NCBI GenBank assembly: GCA_016926475.1 | Contig: JAFGON010000038.1 | Coordinates: 1-40,698, forward strand | Length of the DNA: 40,698 nucleotides | Direction of reading: 5' to 3' | DNA from: a candidate division WOR-3 bacterium | GTDB lineage: Bacteria; SDB-A | Shown: positions 8,369 through 16,825 of the stretch, piece after piece | Position numbering within the stretch: the stretch's first letter is position 1 | Layout: each line of letters begins with the position of its first letter | Notes under the pieces: model-generated | What the model was told of the DNA's origin: nothing | Database searches by the model: none | The model's input: the letters and a program-made list of their open reading frames with translations, nothing else | Translations under genes and position numbers: made by a program

Positions 8369-10812
8369 TGTCCGAATACCCTTTTTCTGAAGTTGAAAAA
8401 AAGATACAGCAAAAATGGGAAGAAAATGAAGTTTTTAAAACGAAAGAAAACCCCCAAAAAAAATATTATGTCCTCGAAATGTTCGCCTATCCTTCGGGCG
8501 ACCTCCACGTCGGACACCTGAGAAATTACGTTATAGTCGATTTGCTCGCTCGTTATTATGCTCAGAACGGATTCGACGTTCTTCATCCTGTGGGATGGGA
8601 TGCGTTCGGACTCCCGGCTGAAGAAGCCGCCATCAAAAAAGGGATACACCCCCTCAAGTGGACTAAGTCAAATGTTGAAAAATCAAAAAATACTCTAAAA
8701 TCGATCGGCATAGGTTATGATTGGAACACTGAAATAATGACCTGTTCACCCGATTATTACAAATGGACGCAATGGATTTTTTTGAAACTTTATGAAAACG
8801 GTCTGGCTTATCAGGACACCTCTCTGGTCAACTGGTGCCCTAAATGCCAAACTGTCCTCGCTAACGAACAGGTTGAAGGCGGTAGGTGCTGGCGTTGTCA
8901 CTCCGAGGTCACCAAAAGAGACCTCAAACAGTGGTTTTTTAAGATAACCCAATACGCGCAACAACTCTTGGACGATTTGGTAACCTTAAAGGGAAAATGG
9001 CCGGAGCAGGTAATAACTGCGCAGAAAAACTGGATAGGCAGAAGCGAAGGCGCAGAGATAGATTTTTCGGTTATTGGGAAAGATATCAAGCTCAGGGTAT
9101 TTACTACCAGGCCTGACACTCTTTGGGGTGTTACTTTCGCTGCGATAGCTCCCGAACACAAAAAAATCCGAGAGATAATTTCAGATTCCCCTAAGCTTAA
9201 AGATGTTGAAAATTATATCAATAAATCAGTATTGAAAACTGAAATAGAGAGAATTTCCACCGCTGAAGAGAAAACCGGGATCTATTCCGGCATAGACCTT
9301 GAACATCCGATGACAGGCGAAAAAATACCTTTGTTTGTTTGCGATTACGTTCTCGCATCTTACGGTACAGGCGTTGTAATGGGTGTTCCCGCTCACGATT
9401 CGAGAGATTTTGCTTTTGCGAAAAAGCATGGTATCGCTGCTATACGGGTAATCATGCCTTCGGCGGGTGTTTCAAATGAAATTACCGAAGCGTTCACTGA
9501 TTACGGGATACTCGAGAACAGTGGAGAATTTTCTGGGATGACTTCCGAAGAAGCGATTCCGGAGATTATCAAAAATCTCGAAAATCAAAAAAAAGGAAAT
9601 AGGAGAATTAATTTCAAACTTCACGACTGGTTAGTCAGCAGGCAAAGGTACTGGGGCGCACCAATACCCATGATTCACTGTGAAAAATGCGGTGTAGTGC
9701 CTGTACCGGAAGAAGACCTACCTGTTTTGCTGCCTGAAAACGTAGAAGAATACACACCAAAGGGTAAATCGGTTTTAGCGGCTGTGGATTCTTACATAAA
9801 CGTTAAATGTCCCAAGTGCGGCGCCGCCGCGAAAAGAGACCCCGACACACTCGACACCTTTGTCGATTCTTCATGGTATCAGTTCAGATACCCCGACTCT
9901 AAAAACGATTCAGAACTGATAAACCCGAAAAAAGCGGCAAAATGGCTTCCTATTGACAAGTATGTCGGCGGTATAGAACACGCGACCGGTCATTTGATTT
10001 ATTTCAGGTTCATAACAAAGGTACTCAATAGATTAGGAATAGTACCGTGTTCAGAACCCGCACTTCAATTGTTCAACCATGGCATGGTCTGCGGAGCGGA
10101 CGGTTCTGTCATGTCAAAATCAAAAGGAAACGGAGTAGAAGCCGGGCAATTTGTCCTGAATTACGGAGCAGATGTATGCAGGGTGAACACTCTTTTCTTG
10201 GCTCCTCCCGGTAAAGATGCTATTTGGAGCGAGCAGGGGGTTTCGGGTGCCAAGAGATTCTTGGACAGGATTTGGAGGCTTGGAGAGAAGTATTCTGCAG
10301 GAATTTCCAAAACCCGGATTACCGCTGAAGAGGAGAAAAATATCCGAAGGTCAATGAACATGACCGTAAAAAAAGTCACCGAAGACATTGAAAACTGGAG
10401 CTTCAACACGGCGATAGCTTCGATGATGGAATTTGTCAACGATCTCGTCCCGTTGGAAGATTGCTCCTCTCAAATTTACAGAGAAGCTTTTGAAAATTTA
10501 ATTAGACTGCTCGCGCCTTTCGCGCCGCATATAGCAGAAGAACTTTGGGAGATGTCAGGTATGACAGGTTTTGTTGCAGATTCCGGATGGCCATGTTTCG
10601 ATACACAATACTTGCAGCCTGAAAACGAAGAAATCGCGGTTCAGGTGAATGGAAAATTGAGAGACGTCCTGGTTTTACCCCATGAAGTGGATGAAGAAAC
10701 AGCTTTCAGAGCCGCGTTTGAATCTCCAAAGGTAAAAAACCATGTAGATGGCAGAAACATAATGAAAAAGATTTTTGTGCCTCACAGGATGATAAGCATT
10801 GTCATCAAATGA
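8368..10812 (+). CDS. leuS: Leucyl-tRNA synthetase
   Basis: Charges tRNA-Leu with leucine. The 814-residue length is normal for bacterial LeuRS. Class I signatures are clear: HVGH at residues 47-50 (HIGH) and VMSKSKGNG near 580 (KMSKS). CPKC...CWRC near 155-180 looks like the zinc-binding module, and TTRPDTLWG (about 230) lies in the CP1 editing domain that removes mischarged amino acids, together with GTGVVMGVPAHDSRD. The C-terminal anticodon-binding and tail domains are complete (VQVNGKLRD). The ATG overlaps the purQ stop (TAATG) behind an AGGA, so it is coupled to purQ; a tRNA synthetase between purine genes and LPS-export genes has no obvious functional logic. Confidence 0.97.
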   Translation: MSEYPFSEVEKKIQQKWEENEVFKTKENPQKKYYVLEMFAYPSGDLHVGHLRNYVIVDLLARYYAQNGFDVLHPVGWDAFGLPAEEAAIKKGIHPLKWTKSNVEKSKNTLKSIGIGYDWNTEIMTCSPDYYKWTQWIFLKLYENGLAYQDTSLVNWCPKCQTVLANEQVEGGRCWRCHSEVTKRDLKQWFFKITQYAQQLLDDLVTLKGKWPEQVITAQKNWIGRSEGAEIDFSVIGKDIKLRVFTTRPDTLWGVTFAAIAPEHKKIREIISDSPKLKDVENYINKSVLKTEIERISTAEEKTGIYSGIDLEHPMTGEKIPLFVCDYVLASYGTGVVMGVPAHDSRDFAFAKKHGIAAIRVIMPSAGVSNEITEAFTDYGILENSGEFSGMTSEEAIPEIIKNLENQKKGNRRINFKLHDWLVSRQRYWGAPIPMIHCEKCGVVPVPEEDLPVLLPENVEEYTPKGKSVLAAVDSYINVKCPKCGAAAKRDPDTLDTFVDSSWYQFRYPDSKNDSELINPKKAAKWLPIDKYVGGIEHATGHLIYFRFITKVLNRLGIVPCSEPALQLFNHGMVCGADGSVMSKSKGNGVEAGQFVLNYGADVCRVNTLFLAPPGKDAIWSEQGVSGAKRFLDRIWRLGEKYSAGISKTRITAEEEKNIRRSMNMTVKKVTEDIENWSFNTAIASMMEFVNDLVPLEDCSSQIYREAFENLIRLLAPFAPHIAEELWEMSGMTGFVADSGWPCFDTQYLQPENEEIAVQVNGKLRDVLVLPHEVDEETAFRAAFESPKVKNHVDGRNIMKKIFVPHRMISIVIK

Positions 10813-11548
10813 AAAAAAGTTTCGGGTTGGTTTATATAGCCTGTTTTTTTGTGCGGCTTTTTTGTCTTCTTGTTCTAAAGACAGTATCTCAGAATCGAAC
10901 AGCAGATGGGGTGTGAACGGAACTGTCATCGGAATGAAGATATCTTCTTCCGAAAAGGGTATGTTATCATGGACTCTGGAGTCCGATAGCCTTGTATCCT
11001 GGACGGACGACACAAACGATGTTTACGGTATAAAACTCTTCTTTTTTGATGCATCGGGAGGTTTAAGTTCGACGATTGCTGCAGATTCAGGCCGGCAAGT
11101 CGTTGCAAATGGGGATTTATCTGCTTCGGGTGATCTTCTTATAAATATTTACGAGAACGGGTTTATAAAGTGGCGGATAGACGCCGACAGTGTATGGCAG
11201 AAGAACAGGCAACGAAGGATTGATATTTTTGAGCTGAACATGACCGTTTTGGATTCTACCGGAAAGGAAATCGCGTTTATTAAATCCGATTCAGGAACCT
11301 ATTTTCTGAACAGCAGAGATTTAAGAGCGTCTGGTAATTTAGTTGTGACGCTATCTTCTGGCGCCAATCTTACGACGGACAGCCTTTACTATAGTGAACA
11401 ATCTCAAACTTTCAACACCAATGGCAGGATAGTCTACGTAGAAAAAGACAATTCGATTGAAGGAGTAGGTTTTGAATGCGACAAGGAAATGAAAAATATT
11501 AGGGTTTTCAACGCGGTATCGGGTAAAATCAAAACAGATGAGATATAG
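10799..11548 (+). CDS. lptC: LptC-like LPS-export periplasmic protein (lipoprotein form)
   Basis: About 249 residues with a hydrophobic stretch (GLYSLFFCAAFLSSC) ending in a lipobox LSSC near residue 25, then a beta-rich domain of repeated short strands (NGDLSASGDLLI, SRDLRASGNLVV), typical of LptC/LptA beta-jellyroll proteins. LptC links the inner-membrane LptBFG pump to LptA. Identification rests on fold style, lipobox and position directly before lptA-lptB. Start is odd: the in-frame TTG at 10799 gives an atypical N-terminus, while an ATG at 10809, overlapping the leuS stop as ATGA, would be the natural start but is out of frame by one base because of an A7 run at 10812-10818. lptF/lptG are not in the window. 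Confidence 0.7.
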   Translation: MSSNEKKFRVGLYSLFFCAAFLSSCSKDSISESNSRWGVNGTVIGMKISSSEKGMLSWTLESDSLVSWTDDTNDVYGIKLFFFDASGGLSSTIAADSGRQVVANGDLSASGDLLINIYENGFIKWRIDADSVWQKNRQRRIDIFELNMTVLDSTGKEIAFIKSDSGTYFLNSRDLRASGNLVVTLSSGANLTTDSLYYSEQSQTFNTNGRIVYVEKDNSIEGVGFECDKEMKNIRVFNAVSGKIKTDEI

Positions 11549-12494
11549 AATTCTTTTTTTAAGCGTATTATCGACTTCACTTCTCGGGCAAATCTCCGAA
11601 GATCCTGAGGACATGATTGCTTCCGATGAACCTTTTTCTGTAAACGCCGGAATGATGACAACCCAAATCACGGGAGAGGGGTATGTTGTCCATTTGATGG
11701 AGGGAGTCCGAATAGTTCATGGTTCGGCTGTTATCACTGGAGATTCAGGTTACGCCGATCAGGAAAAGGGAATAGTTAAAGTTCTCGGGCAGGTCAGTGT
11801 AAGAGATGAAGGAGTTGTCATAACATCTCCAGCAGTATTTTATTACAGAGACTCAAGGAGGGCTGAGGCTTCCGGAGGCGCAAAACTCATCAGTCAAGGG
11901 CAGGAAATAATGGCGCGAAAACTGCAATATGACAGAAACACGAGAATCAGTTCGGCTTTGGAAGAAGTTACTATGTTCGACCCCCAGAACAACACCTACC
12001 TTTTCGGAGATACTGGCCGTTATTATATGCAGGAAGACTACGGAATTATGACTGGAAATTGCAAAATGCTTTCGATTTCCGGAGATGACACATTTCAGGT
12101 CACAGGGGACACAATGGAGAATTTCGCCGACAGCGGGTTTTATTCAGTCACAGGAAATATTTCAGTCCAAAGGGGAACGATAACAGCACAAAGCCATGAA
12201 TTGCTGTATTTTCCGGATGAAGAGAAGGTTGTCTTGTTTGGAAGGTTGCCCTGGATAAGTAACCAACATTCAAAAATTTGGGGTGATTCGATAATCGTCT
12301 GGCTTGACGGAGAAGAAATAGCGAGACTTGTATCATGGATAAACGCAGGAGGAACTTTTGAAGAAAACCAGAGCGTAAACCAGATCTACGGCGACAAAAT
12401 CACGCTCGATTTTTACCACAACAAACCGAGGTTTCTCGAAGTCATCGGCAGAGTAAATGGTTCTCAGCGAACACGGGAAGAAGATGGAATTTAA
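11538..12494 (+). CDS. lptA: LptA/OstA-like periplasmic LPS-transport protein
   Basis: A 318-residue exported protein: basic start MRYR, hydrophobic core LFLSVLSTSLLG, then a long run of OstA-type repeats (for example DSGYADQEKGIVKVLGQV, RRAEASGGAKLI, YDRNTRISSALEEV), the usual 'Y.......a.G.v.l' pattern of LptA and the LptD N-terminal domain. It bridges inner and outer membranes and carries LPS. It is about twice the size of E. coli LptA, so it has more repeats and could span the periplasm without oligomerising (inference). It overlaps lptC by 11 bases and lptB by 11 bases. No lipobox. Confidence 0.82.
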   Translation: MRYRILFLSVLSTSLLGQISEDPEDMIASDEPFSVNAGMMTTQITGEGYVVHLMEGVRIVHGSAVITGDSGYADQEKGIVKVLGQVSVRDEGVVITSPAVFYYRDSRRAEASGGAKLISQGQEIMARKLQYDRNTRISSALEEVTMFDPQNNTYLFGDTGRYYMQEDYGIMTGNCKMLSISGDDTFQVTGDTMENFADSGFYSVTGNISVQRGTITAQSHELLYFPDEEKVVLFGRLPWISNQHSKIWGDSIIVWLDGEEIARLVSWINAGGTFEENQSVNQIYGDKITLDFYHNKPRFLEVIGRVNGSQRTREEDGI

Positions 12495-13212
12495 GAAACT
12501 TTATACGAGAGGACTTGAAAAGAAATACGGCAACAGAAAAGTCGTGAACAGTGTCTCTCTAGAAGTTTCCACAGGTGAAATTGTCGGGCTTTTGGGACCG
12601 AACGGAGCAGGTAAAACGACGACTTTTTATATGATGCTGGGAATAATAAAACCTCTCATGGGCGATATTTTCCTCGATGAAGAAAGAATAACCAAAACTC
12701 CGATGTATATGAGGGCAAGAAAGGGAATATCTTATTTACCTCAGGAAGCTTCGATATTCAGGGGTCTTTCTGTTCGGGACAACATTCTTTCTGTGATGCA
12801 GCTCAGAGGAGTAGGGAAAAAAGCTATACAGTCAAAACTTGAAAACATAATGGAAGAACTCGATATAAAACACATTGAAAAAAACAGAGGAGATTCGCTC
12901 TCAGGAGGCGAAAGAAGGAGAGTTGAAATAGCCAGAGCCCTGGTCATACAGCCTCAATTTCTGCTTCTCGATGAACCTTTCACGGGAATAGATCCGATTG
13001 TGCGATCCGATATTCAGAAAATTGTCTTAAAGTTGAAAGAAAAGGGGATAGGGGTTCTTATCACAGATCACAATGTCAGAGAGACTCTGGAAATTACCGA
13101 TAGAGCTTATATTATGTACGAAGGGAAAATTCTGCTTTCCGGCGACGCTCAGACTTTGATAAACGACGAAGAGGCAAAGAGACTTTATTTAGGCGACAAT
13201 TTCAGAATGTGA
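12484..13212 (+). CDS. lptB: LPS-export ABC transporter ATP-binding protein LptB
   Basis: ATPase that powers LPS extraction from the inner membrane with LptF/LptG. ABC motifs are all present: Walker A GPNGAGKTT (about 39-47), Q-loop YLPQE, signature LSGGERRR (about 139), Walker B LLLDEPF (about 161), and H-loop TDHNVRET. The RRVEIARAL and EPFTGIDPI wording is typical of LptB rather than of other ABC ATPases. The frame opens at an ATG at 12457, but homologues begin close to the residues after the ATG at 12484, which has GGGAAG just upstream, so I choose the latter (242 residues). Followed by rpoN after one base. Confidence 0.95.
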   Translation: MEFKKLYTRGLEKKYGNRKVVNSVSLEVSTGEIVGLLGPNGAGKTTTFYMMLGIIKPLMGDIFLDEERITKTPMYMRARKGISYLPQEASIFRGLSVRDNILSVMQLRGVGKKAIQSKLENIMEELDIKHIEKNRGDSLSGGERRRVEIARALVIQPQFLLLDEPFTGIDPIVRSDIQKIVLKLKEKGIGVLITDHNVRETLEITDRAYIMYEGKILLSGDAQTLINDEEAKRLYLGDNFRM

Positions 13213-13213
13213 A

Positions 13214-14737
13214 ATGGCTGAAAAAGGCAAGAATACTTATTTCTCCGGGATTTACCCTTCTCTCTCTGCAAAACTGTCCCTGAAAACTGAATTAAAACTG
13301 ACGCTTCACCAGAAGCTTTTCGTTGAACTTCTTCCACTGACTTACCTCGACCTTTTAAACGAAGTGACTGTAAGGGCTGAAGAAAATCCACTCTGTGAAA
13401 TTGAAGAAGAACCTCAAAGGGAATCCGAAGAAGAAGACTATGAATTAGATGATCCCGAGGAGGAAGGAAACATTCAAGCAACAGAATTTTCCATCGAAAA
13501 TTTTGAAAAAAACAGCGATATTGACTTAGAGGAAGTTTTCAACGATTCGGTCAAAACTCAGTGGGACAGGGATAAAGAAGACTTTTCTCCTTTCTCTTTT
13601 CTTTCTTCCCCTAATGATGGAAAGGAAAATTTGAAAATCCAGTTTCATGTCCAATGCCAGGATAAATCTTTGTACTATGCGGGAGAGTTCATAATTGATT
13701 CCATAGGTAAAGATGGTTACATGACACTGAATTTAGCTGATCTATCGATGATATCATCTGAATCTCTCGAAAACCTCAAACACGCTTTGGAAATAGTCAA
13801 GGGTTTGGATCCTCCCGGGATAGGCAGTTATGACCTTGAGGAAAGCCTGAAAATCCAACTCGAAAGAGCTGGTGAGAAAGAATCTCTCGCATACAGGATT
13901 GTCAGCCAAGGAGGGCTTGACTATCTGAAGAACAAAGATTATAAAGCGTTGGCGCGTCTGTTTAAAGTCTCAGCTTCAGATATAGCCAAAGCAAACATGA
14001 GAATTAAAGCTCTTGATCCAAGACCCGGAGCTTCAATTTTTCAAAATTCACCCCAATATATCATACCTGACTTCACAATATCGGCAGAGGGAGAAGACCT
14101 CGTCATCTCGGCGATTTGGAGAAAAGAAGAAATTCCTTTCGTAAAATTGAAGATATCAAGGTCTCAATACAATGAGATAGTCCAAAATATGAGGGCGGAA
14201 ATTGAAAAGGGGCAACGGGACAGAAAAGACCTTGTTGATTTCGAGAGACAATACAACGAAGCGCTCTTTTTGAGCAGGCTGCCCAGATATATTCGAGACA
14301 GGGAAAATTCTATTGAAAAGGTAGTGAGAGCTATCGTCAGCAGACAACTGGATTACCTAAAAAGAACCGGACCATTGAAGCCGCTGACAGAAAAAGAAAT
14401 CGCTGAAGAAACTAAGCTTCACCCTTCGACGGTGTCGAGGATAATTCAGAACAAATACATCGAAACGGAGAATGGTCTGATCTCTCTGAAAAGTTTTTTC
14501 AGCACTACTGTAAAATCACAATTTTCTTCTCCCAAATCATCAGCCCAGGTGCAGGAGATAATAAAAAAAATCGTCGGAGAGGAAAATACCCTGACTCCTT
14601 TAACAGACGATGAAATTTCAAACGTTTTGAAACAAAAGGGTTTTGACGTTGCGAGGAGAACTGTTGCGAAATACAGAGCTGTTTTGGGTATTTTGCCCTC
14701 CAACATGAGAAAAAAAATTGATTTTCCCGAAGATTAA
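13214..14737 (+). CDS. rpoN: RNA polymerase sigma-54 factor
   Basis: A 507-residue sigma-54. Region I is the Leu/Gln-type segment (LSLKTELKLTLHQKLF), here with few Gln. It is followed by an acidic region II (EEEPQRESEEEDYELDDPEEE), the core-binding domain (DPPGIGSYDLEESL, KALDPRPG), a helix-turn-helix (EKEIAEETKLHPSTVSRII), and the diagnostic RpoN box ARRTVAKYR at about 479-487. It directs transcription from -24/-12 promoters and needs AAA+ activators, none of which is in the window. rpoN directly after lptB is a conserved arrangement in many Gram-negative bacteria. No sigma-54-type promoter was seen in the gaps here. Confidence 0.96.
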   Translation: MAEKGKNTYFSGIYPSLSAKLSLKTELKLTLHQKLFVELLPLTYLDLLNEVTVRAEENPLCEIEEEPQRESEEEDYELDDPEEEGNIQATEFSIENFEKNSDIDLEEVFNDSVKTQWDRDKEDFSPFSFLSSPNDGKENLKIQFHVQCQDKSLYYAGEFIIDSIGKDGYMTLNLADLSMISSESLENLKHALEIVKGLDPPGIGSYDLEESLKIQLERAGEKESLAYRIVSQGGLDYLKNKDYKALARLFKVSASDIAKANMRIKALDPRPGASIFQNSPQYIIPDFTISAEGEDLVISAIWRKEEIPFVKLKISRSQYNEIVQNMRAEIEKGQRDRKDLVDFERQYNEALFLSRLPRYIRDRENSIEKVVRAIVSRQLDYLKRTGPLKPLTEKEIAEETKLHPSTVSRIIQNKYIETENGLISLKSFFSTTVKSQFSSPKSSAQVQEIIKKIVGEENTLTPLTDDEISNVLKQKGFDVARRTVAKYRAVLGILPSNMRKKIDFPED

Positions 14738-14745
14738 ACCATCTG

Positions 14746-14751
14746 TATAAT
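14746..14751 (+). promoter_or_regulatory. Predicted -10 element of acyP (TATAAT)
   Basis: A perfect TATAAT ends exactly 7 bases before the acyP ATG, in the 21-base gap after rpoN. There is no Shine-Dalgarno between it and the ATG. No convincing -35 at 17 bases (TTGATT lies 22 bases upstream). If used, transcription would start at or one base before the ATG, giving a leaderless mRNA. Confidence 0.4.
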
Positions 14752-14758
14752 CTTTATT

Positions 14759-15019
14759 ATGAAAAAAGTAATAGTAAGCGGCGACGTCCAGGGCGTAGGT
14801 TTCAGATATTTTGTTTTAAAACACTGCAGGCGAATGAACTGCAGGGGTTGGGTCAGAAACCTATTCGACGGGACAGTAGAAATTGTATTAGATCTAAAAG
14901 ACGAGCCTCTTGATGATTTTTTGGATTATGTTAAGAAAGAATCGCCAGGTTATGTTTATGGTTACAATTTAGAAGATATTCCAGACCAAAATTGCAAATC
15001 TTTCGAAATTCATTTTTAA
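14759..15019 (+). CDS. acyP: Acylphosphatase
   Basis: A complete 86-residue acylphosphatase, hydrolysing carboxyl-phosphate bonds such as 1,3-bisphosphoglycerate or acetyl phosphate. The signature VQGVGFR gives the catalytic Arg at 16, and GWVRN gives the catalytic Asn at 34; the 18-residue separation matches the family. The C-terminal FEIHF strand is intact. No ribosome-binding site precedes the ATG, and a TATAAT lies 7 bases upstream. It is near the gap-pgk-tpiA operon, whose intermediate 1,3-bisphosphoglycerate is a possible substrate (inference). Confidence 0.95.
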   Translation: MKKVIVSGDVQGVGFRYFVLKHCRRMNCRGWVRNLFDGTVEIVLDLKDEPLDDFLDYVKKESPGYVYGYNLEDIPDQNCKSFEIHF

Positions 15020-15055
15020 TATGAACTTATCCACGCTAAGTCAAGGGAGATAAAA

Positions 15056-15084
15056 TTGACAGGGCTGTTATTTTAATGTAAAGT
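15056..15084 (+). promoter_or_regulatory. Predicted sigma-70-type promoter, leaderless layout
   Basis: A consensus TTGACA (15056-15061), 17-base spacer and TAAAGT (15079-15084) precede the DUF948-like gene. The -10 ends 7 bases before its ATG at 15092, so the predicted transcript start falls on or next to the ATG. No Shine-Dalgarno is present in front of that ATG. It probably drives the DUF948-like/YtxH pair and possibly the glycolytic genes beyond. Confidence 0.55.
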
Positions 15085-15091
15085 TAATAAA

Positions 15092-15529
15092 ATGGATGTT
15101 TTTAAATTAATTATAGCAATCGACATATCAGTCGTATCGTTGGCTCTGGCGGTTGTAATTTTCAGGCTCTTTTTTCTTATCAGGAAGACGGAGGGAGTTT
15201 TGGAAGAAGCCAGAAAGACGGTTTATCTCGCCAACGTTGAGATTCCCAGGATTATTGCTGAACTTCAGGGAGCGATTGCGGAACTGAAGAATATTTCTCA
15301 TGAAGCCAAGAATATACTCCAGGGTGTAAGCCACTCGATATCTCAATCTATGCAAAGAATTCCTCAAAAATCATCCTCCATGAATTTAGCAGGATACGCC
15401 GCTACGAATCTTATTCCTCAAATTGGGAGAATAAGAAATTTTTTGACGATTGCAATTTTCATGTATAGAACTTTTAGCACGATTAGGAAATTTTTCGGTT
15501 TTTTGAAAAACAGACGTAAAAGGAGGTAA
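15092..15529 (+). CDS. DUF948-like membrane-anchored protein
   Basis: A 145-residue protein with one N-terminal membrane helix (about 4-29, LIIAIDISVVSLALAVVIF), then a helical stretch (about 35-90) with heptad-like hydrophobic spacing that looks like a coiled coil (EVLEEARKTVYLANVEIP, IAELQGAIAELKNI), a second hydrophobic patch (ATNLIPQIGRIRNFLTIAIF) and a basic tail KNRRKRR. This is the layout of DUF948 proteins, which often pair with YtxH proteins, as here: the YtxH gene starts 2 bases after the stop, behind a very strong AGGAGG. Role unknown, probably envelope-associated. Its own ATG has no ribosome site but a promoter placed for leaderless transcription. Confidence 0.72.
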   Translation: MDVFKLIIAIDISVVSLALAVVIFRLFFLIRKTEGVLEEARKTVYLANVEIPRIIAELQGAIAELKNISHEAKNILQGVSHSISQSMQRIPQKSSSMNLAGYAATNLIPQIGRIRNFLTIAIFMYRTFSTIRKFFGFLKNRRKRR

Positions 15530-15531
15530 GA

Positions 15532-15804
15532 ATGTCAAGAGATTCAAACTGCCTCGGTGAAATATTGGTTGGTTTTCTGGCGGGTGCTTTTGTCGGTGCC
15601 GGTGTTGCGCTGTTATTCGCCCCCTACAGCGGATCCGAGACGAGAGGAAAAATAAAAGGGATGGCTTCCGATATTTCAAATAAAAGCGTGGATTTATATG
15701 GAGACGCTAAAGATAAATTTGAAAATTTTAAGGAAGATGTCGCAAAACTGGTAGATGAAAAGATAGCCAAACTACATCCAAAACATCAGAAATCAGCAGA
15801 GTAA
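15532..15804 (+). CDS. YtxH-domain small membrane protein
   Basis: A 90-residue protein. Residues 8-30 are a glycine-rich membrane segment (EILVGFLAGAFVGAGVALLF) followed directly by APYSGSETRGKIK, the hallmark APxxGxxxR of YtxH proteins. The rest is a charged amphipathic helix (YGDAKDKFENFKEDVAKLVDEK). YtxH proteins are linked to stress responses in Bacillus, but their biochemical role is not known. The ATG follows AAAAGGAGG with ideal spacing, in contrast to the gene before it. Cotranscribed with the DUF948-like gene; gapA starts 13 bases later. Confidence 0.85.
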   Translation: MSRDSNCLGEILVGFLAGAFVGAGVALLFAPYSGSETRGKIKGMASDISNKSVDLYGDAKDKFENFKEDVAKLVDEKIAKLHPKHQKSAE

Positions 15805-15817
15805 AGGATAAGATCAA

Positions 15818-16822
15818 ATGTCAGTCAGAGTTGGAATCAACGGGTTCGGAAGAATAGGAAGACTTGTACTTAGAAACGGAATAAACGCACCAGGTGTTGA
15901 TTTTGTGGCGGTAAACGACATTACAGATTCGAAAACTTTAGCCCACCTTTTCAAATACGACAGCGTTCATAAAATTTTTCCAGGCAAAGTTGAAGTCGCT
16001 GATTCGGAAATAATCGTTGACGGCAAGAAAGTTAAAGTTATCGCGGAAAAAGATCCGACGAAATTGCCTTGGAAAGAACTCGGGGTTGATATAGTGGTCG
16101 AATCCACAGGTATATTTACTACGAGAGCAAAAGCCGCCATGCACCTTGAAGCGGGAGCAAAAAAAGTAATCATCTCGGCTCCCGCGAAAGACACTGTCGA
16201 TGCGACGATTGTTATGGGCGTGAATCACTGTGTATACGACAATTCCAAGCATCATGTGATATCAAACGCTTCTTGTACCACGAATTGCCTCGCGCCGGTG
16301 GCTAAAGTCCTGAACGATAATTTCGGTATTGAAAAAGGACTTATGACTACGATACATTCCTACACCAATGACCAGAAAATTCTCGATTTACCTCATAAAG
16401 ATTTGAGAAGGGCGAGAAGTGCAGCTCTATCCATGATTCCTACTTCAACGGGGGCTGCAAAGGCGATAGGTCTTGTCATACCGGAATTAGATGGAAAGCT
16501 CAACGGCATAGCTATACGAGTTCCAACTCCTGATGCGTCGCTTGTGGATCTGGTGGTGAGGTTGAAAAAACCTGCGGAAAAGGATAAGATCAACGAAATG
16601 TTTATCAAAGCCGCTGAAGGACCGATGAAACCCTACCTTCAGGTTTCTAATGAACCTCTTGTGTCTGCTGATTTTATAGGCAACCCGGCTTCGAGCACAG
16701 TCGATCTTCTTTCGACAATGGTGTTAGGAGATACTGTAAAAGTGTTATCCTGGTATGACAACGAACTGGGTTATTCCAATACAGTCATACACCTCGTGGA
16801 TTTGATCTCAAGCAAGATGTAA
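15818..16822 (+). CDS. gapA: Glyceraldehyde-3-phosphate dehydrogenase
   Basis: A 334-residue NAD-type GAPDH that converts glyceraldehyde 3-phosphate to 1,3-bisphosphoglycerate. The N-terminal [10 protein letters not shown] is the dinucleotide-binding loop; the active site [12 protein letters not shown] carries the catalytic Cys at 153; the conserved HSYTNDQ and [10 protein letters not shown] blocks are present. Complete. AAGGA lies about 9 bases before the ATG. First enzyme of a gap-pgk-tpiA glycolytic operon, separated from pgk by 3 bases. Confidence 0.97.
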   Translation: MSVRVGINGFGRIGRLVLRNGINAPGVDFVAVNDITDSKTLAHLFKYDSVHKIFPGKVEVADSEIIVDGKKVKVIAEKDPTKLPWKELGVDIVVESTGIFTTRAKAAMHLEAGAKKVIISAPAKDTVDATIVMGVNHCVYDNSKHHVISNASCTTNCLAPVAKVLNDNFGIEKGLMTTIHSYTNDQKILDLPHKDLRRARSAALSMIPTSTGAAKAIGLVIPELDGKLNGIAIRVPTPDASLVDLVVRLKKPAEKDKINEMFIKAAEGPMKPYLQVSNEPLVSADFIGNPASSTVDLLSTMVLGDTVKVLSWYDNELGYSNTVIHLVDLISSKM

Positions 16823-16825
16823 TAA

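Noticed and set aside
12457-12483. Upstream ATG for lptB
   Set aside because: It adds nine residues (MVLSEHGKK) not expected in LptB and enlarges the overlap with lptA; the ATG at 12484 has a better purine-rich site.
13214-14737. Search for sigma-54 (-24/-12) promoters because rpoN is present
   Set aside because: No TGGCAC-N5-TTGC-like pair was seen in any gap; the nearest look-alike (around 2814, TGGCATG) is inside the pit coding region.
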